Shown: piece after piece, positions 60,908 to 64,000 of the stretch
Layout of the letters: each line of letters begins with the position of its first letter
Numbering within the stretch: the first letter of the stretch is position 1
Assembly (NCBI GenBank): GCA_007751475.1
Contig: CP036434.1
Coordinates: 5,585,524 to 5,649,523 of the forward strand
Length of the DNA stretch: 64,000 nt
Direction of reading: 5' to 3'
Source of the DNA: Saltatorellus ferox
GTDB lineage: Bacteria; Planctomycetota; UBA1135; GCA-002686595
Notes under the pieces: model-generated
Told to the model about the DNA's origin: nothing
Databases searched by the model: none
The model's input: only the letters and a program-made list of their open reading frames with translations
Made by a program: the position numbers and the translations under genes

Positions 60908-61975
60908 CTACTTCCTCAGCGCCAGGTTCGCCTCGAACAAGCTGCGCATCAGTTCGGACTTCTGTTCGAACTGCTCGTCTTCCGGGCCGAGGCCCTGGAC
61001 CTCGTCGTAGATCGAACTCACGCCGGGGTCGACGCGCTTGCCCGCTCGAATGCGGCGGAGCGCGTCCTCCGTTTCGCCCAGGAGGGCGGAGAGCTTCGTG
61101 ATGCGGCGCTCGAGGGTTCCGATCTCGCGCTGGTGTTCTTCGAGTCGCGCCATCCGCGCCCGGCGGCGCGAGGTGCGGAGCTCGCCCAGGACGAGGTCCA
61201 GGACCTCGCGCTCCAGCAGGCGATCGTCGACGCCCGCGTGCTCGGCGAAGAGCTCGCGCATCATGTTGCCGAGCTTCGAGTCCTCCGCCTGATCGAGGTC
61301 GCCGTCCGAGAGCTGCTTCTCGCGGTCGGCCAGGACGCGGCGGCGGTCGTCGAGTTCACGGCGAAGTCGGTCGAGGGTCGAGGTCGCGCGCTCGTGCAGC
61401 GGCTTCTCTTCAACGAGATGAGGGAGCAGATCGGTGGGCTGGCTCCCCGTCACCTCGGCCTGCGTGAGACGGACGAACTGTTCCCGCGCGGTCGTCGACA
61501 GGGTGAGCGCCTCGTCCGTATCGCTCTCCAGCGTGCGCTCGATCAGCGCACGATTCACGGCCTTCTCCAGGAGCGCGCCGACGCGCGACATGCTGATGCT
61601 CCTGAGGTTCTGGACGCCTCGGTTCTTGAGTTCCTCGATCGTCGTAGGCCGCGCCCAGCGGCGGATCGTGTCGCCGAGGACCTCGCTCGTGCTGCGCTCC
61701 GCTTCGGCGGGCTTCGCGATCGCGACCGGCTTCGAGACGCCGATCGGGGTCACGTCCGCGTGGGGCTGCGCGGGCAGGGAAACGGCAGCGAGCGCGGCTG
61801 CGGATGCGCTGAGGCCAGCCTGGACGCGCTCGCGCGCCGCCCGCGCGGATCGGAAGGCTTCCGGGCCACGAACGGGACTGGAGAACGGCACGATGACCGG
61901 ACCGGCCGGCTTCGTGGTCTCGAGGGCCTGCCCCGTGGTCTCGAGATGATCGTTCAACTGGTGCTGCTGGTTCAT
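60908..61975 (-). CDS. Cytoplasmic coiled-coil protein, unknown function
   Basis: The 355-aa product starts at the ATG at 61975, with GGGGGAG a few bases upstream; the open frame reaches far beyond this, but only as antisense of the next gene. There is no signal peptide. The N-terminal third is Ala/Pro/Val-rich and probably flexible. From about residue 95 helices dominate, with long coiled coils (LDRLRRELDDRRRVLADREKQLSDG and EEHQREIGTLERRITKLSALLGE) and an acidic end. I do not recognise the family. It is divergent from an NHL-repeat gene. Confidence 0.65.
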   Translation of the reverse strand: MNQQHQLNDHLETTGQALETTKPAGPVIVPFSSPVRGPEAFRSARAARERVQAGLSASAAALAAVSLPAQPHADVTPIGVSKPVAIAKPAEAERSTSEVLGDTIRRWARPTTIEELKNRGVQNLRSISMSRVGALLEKAVNRALIERTLESDTDEALTLSTTAREQFVRLTQAEVTGSQPTDLLPHLVEEKPLHERATSTLDRLRRELDDRRRVLADREKQLSDGDLDQAEDSKLGNMMRELFAEHAGVDDRLLEREVLDLVLGELRTSRRRARMARLEEHQREIGTLERRITKLSALLGETEDALRRIRAGKRVDPGVSSIYDEVQGLGPEDEQFEQKSELMRSLFEANLALRK

Positions 61976-62156
61976 GTGCGCTCCCCCCGTGGGTGCCCGA
62001 TCGTAGCTATCCCCATTCCAATCTCGATGGATGAAGTCATGGACAGAAGTCAATCCCGGGGCCAGCGCTGAACCAGCCGAACGGCCGCGTGGGTGCCTCA
62101 ACTCTGACGTAAGCGGGGTTCGATTCCCCGGGGACGCCCGCGTAGACTCCTTCCGA

Positions 62157-64000
62157 TGCTTTTTCCTTTCGTCCTGGCGCTTTGTGCCCCGTTCAGCGCG
62201 ATTTCCGCGATCCAAGAGTCCCACCTGGGCGAGTACATCGGCACGGTCGACGCCCTCGCGCGCCCCGTGGCAGCGGCCTTCGGGCCCGCGGGTGACGAGG
62301 AGAACGCGCTCTGGGTCGCCGAGGCCGGAAGCGCTGCCAGTCCTGCGGGCCTGCGTGCCCTCAGCGGCATCGACGCGTCCTTCTCCGGCCAGAGCGCCGG
62401 CCGGACCATCGCCCGCGCGGGCGTCGGCGTCCTCACGAGGCCGACAGGAATCGCCGTCGACGGGAAGGGCAACGTGTACGCCACCGATGACGTCCAGCAC
62501 GCCGTCTGGCGGTTCGCGCCGGACGGGACCTCCACTCGCCTCGCCGGAAGAGGCACCGGCGTTGGCGAGGTTCTGTTTCCAACCGATGTCGAGGTCTGGC
62601 CGCGGCACTCGGGTGCGCCGACCCATCTCTGCGTCGCGGACACCGGGAATCGGCGCGCTCAGCTCCTCGATCTGAAGTCCTCGGTCTGGACCGAGTTCCG
62701 GGCCGACGCGGCCCTGAACGAGCCGCTGGCCGTCGCGTTTCTTCCCTCGGCCGAGGCCGCTGCCGGCGAGGGCGAGGCCCCCGTCGGGCTGCTGGTCGCC
62801 GACGGCGCGCGCCACCAGATCGATCGCTTCCAGCTCGACGGCACCTACGTTTCCAGCTTCAGCGACTGGGGATTCTTCCCTTCGCTGATCGCGTCGCCAG
62901 GCGGCATCGAGTGTGCGGACGGTCTCATCTTCGTGGCCGATACCGAGAACCACCGCGTGCAGGCGTTCGATCAGGAGCGGCCCGGCGACACGAACGATGG
63001 GCTGCGCTACCGCTTCGGCGTCCACGCGATTCGGCCCGGCGAGGGCGATGGCTCCTTGCACTACCCGCGCGACATCGCGATCGACCGTGACGCTGTCGTC
63101 GTCGCGATCGTCGAGCCGCTCGACGACCGCATCCAGATCTTCGGGCGAGGTCCTGGCCCTGAGCCCAAGGCCGACCCGACCCGCGCCGGCCTCGGTGCCC
63201 CCAGCGCTCACCTCGGGGAGCTGATCTCGACGAGCGGCCAGTACCTCGCCACGCTGTCACCCGAGAGCCATCGCGTGCTGATCCATGACATGCGCGGCGA
63301 TGGACCGGTGAAGATCTCCGAGGTCTTCGGCTACGGGGAGCGGCTCGGCATGGTTCGCACCCCCATCGGCGTGCACCTCGCGGACGAGGGGCGAAGGCTC
63401 CTCGTCACCGATCGCGGGAATCGCAGGCTCACGCGCGCTCGGCTGGACGTGAAGCCGAACGAGCCGCTCAGCCAGAACCCCGAACTGGAGATCGTGCTGG
63501 ACGCGATCGACCTCGGCGCCCTCGGGGTCCTGCCCGGCGACGTCACGCTCGTCACGCCTCCGGGAGAGCAGGCGGCTCAGCCCTTGATCGCAGTGGTCGA
63601 CATGGCCACCGACACGGTGGTGCTCCTCGATGATGACCTTCAGATCCTCCGCCGCATCGGCGCGTCCAAGGATGATCCGATCGTCGGGATCGTCGGCTTG
63701 ACGGCCACGCCGACTGGCACGCTTCTCGTCCTCGATGGATTCGGCGGCGCCTCCCAGGCAGCTACGTCCTCCGACTCTCTGCAGCATGGCCGGGTGCTCG
63801 AGTTCGACCTCGATGGCAAGCGCCTCGGCAGCCTCGGTGAAGGACTCCTCGTCGCGCCCGCCGCTGCCGTGGCCCACGGGTCACGGGTGTGGGTCACCGA
63901 CGCCGCGCGCGATCGGGTCGAGGTCTTCGACCGATCCGCCGCGACGGGCCTCTTCGAACACACGGGCGGCTTCGGCGAGACCGGGCTCGGCCGGTCCCAG
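62157..64000 (+). CDS. Secreted NHL-repeat beta-propeller protein (3' end outside window)
   Basis: The frame is open from the ATG at 62157 to the end of the window (at least 614 aa, no stop). A signal peptide (MLFPFVLALCAPFSAISA) is followed by NHL-type blades: LTRPTGIAVDGKGNVYATDD, LCVADTGNRRAQLLDL, IFVADTENHRVQAFDQ, LHYPRDIAIDRDAVVVAIVE, and LLVTDRGNRRLTRARL. The [VI]AD-T-x-N-x-R-[VI] signature of NHL propellers is clear. Such proteins are usually extracytoplasmic binding modules, and the C-terminal part, which might carry an enzyme or anchor domain, is not visible. Start choice is supported by the signal peptide. Confidence 0.8.

Noticed and set aside
62105..62140. tRNA T-arm-like sequence (CGGGG-TTCGATT-CCCCG) on the plus strand
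   Set aside because: No matching acceptor strand, D arm or anticodon arm is found upstream, and there is no room for tmRNA between the flanking genes. It could be a remnant of a tRNA 3' end but cannot be supported.
61976..63211. Minus-strand open frame extending the coiled-coil gene
   Set aside because: It is antisense to the NHL-repeat gene; the ATG at 61975 has a good ribosome site.

Overview
This window comes from a high-GC, Gram-negative-type bacterium, most likely a member of the Planctomycetota. I base this on the 16S rRNA (read on the minus strand, it has GGGTTTGATCCTGGCTCAG near its 5' end, then GGATTAGGCATGCAAGTC), on the many secreted PQQ-type beta-propeller and squalene-cyclase-like toroid proteins, and on a MoxR/DUF58/BatA operon of the kind common in that phylum. 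No mobile element, phage gene or CRISPR array was seen. Gene density is high, and most operons are coupled through ATGA or TGATG stop/start overlaps.

Layout. 1-829: 3' part of a dihydroorotase gene. 1167-7078: a complete nqrABCDEF operon for the Na+-pumping NADH:quinone oxidoreductase, with apbE (flavin transferase) after it. The small iron-delivery protein NqrM lies about 6 kb further on, behind a Cys-rich lipoprotein. Between them (8346-12741) is an amidoligase island: N-formylglutamate amidohydrolase, a C39-like cysteine peptidase, a RimK-type ATP-grasp ligase with an RLAN domain, and a GCS2-type carboxylate-amine ligase. 14105-18022: a dicarboxylate/amino-acid symporter, a LOG-family nucleotide hydrolase and glucose-6-phosphate isomerase. 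Then come four hairpins in a row and initiator tRNA-Met.

18371-27787 (minus strand) is one tightly packed operon: pssA, a folK-panC fusion, ispE, a DUF2520 Rossmann protein, an aroD-aroE fusion, aroK and a large secreted helical protein. It joins phospholipid, folate, CoA, isoprenoid and shikimate synthesis. Enolase is divergent from it. 29315-35224 (minus strand) is a conventional linked rRNA operon (16S, tRNA-Ile, tRNA-Ala, 23S, 5S) with a near-consensus promoter, boxA-like sites and a terminator.

35423-38216 holds an FtsB-like protein and a secreted beta-propeller protein. 38492-59354 is a gene row of about 21 kb: MoxR ATPase, DUF58 protein, BatA-like and VWA membrane proteins, a 1682-residue double beta-propeller, two squalene-cyclase-like toroids, a DUF4175-like membrane protein, a very long secreted coiled-coil protein and a small secreted Pro/Gln-rich protein. 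This is the best candidate here for an uncharacterised envelope system. The right end carries a YciE/YciF-type ferritin-like protein, a HEAT-repeat protein, a coiled-coil protein and an NHL beta-propeller protein that runs off the window.

A small palindrome, CATCCGC-N4-GCGGATG, recurs in three intergenic gaps together with other hairpins and looks like a genome-specific repeat.
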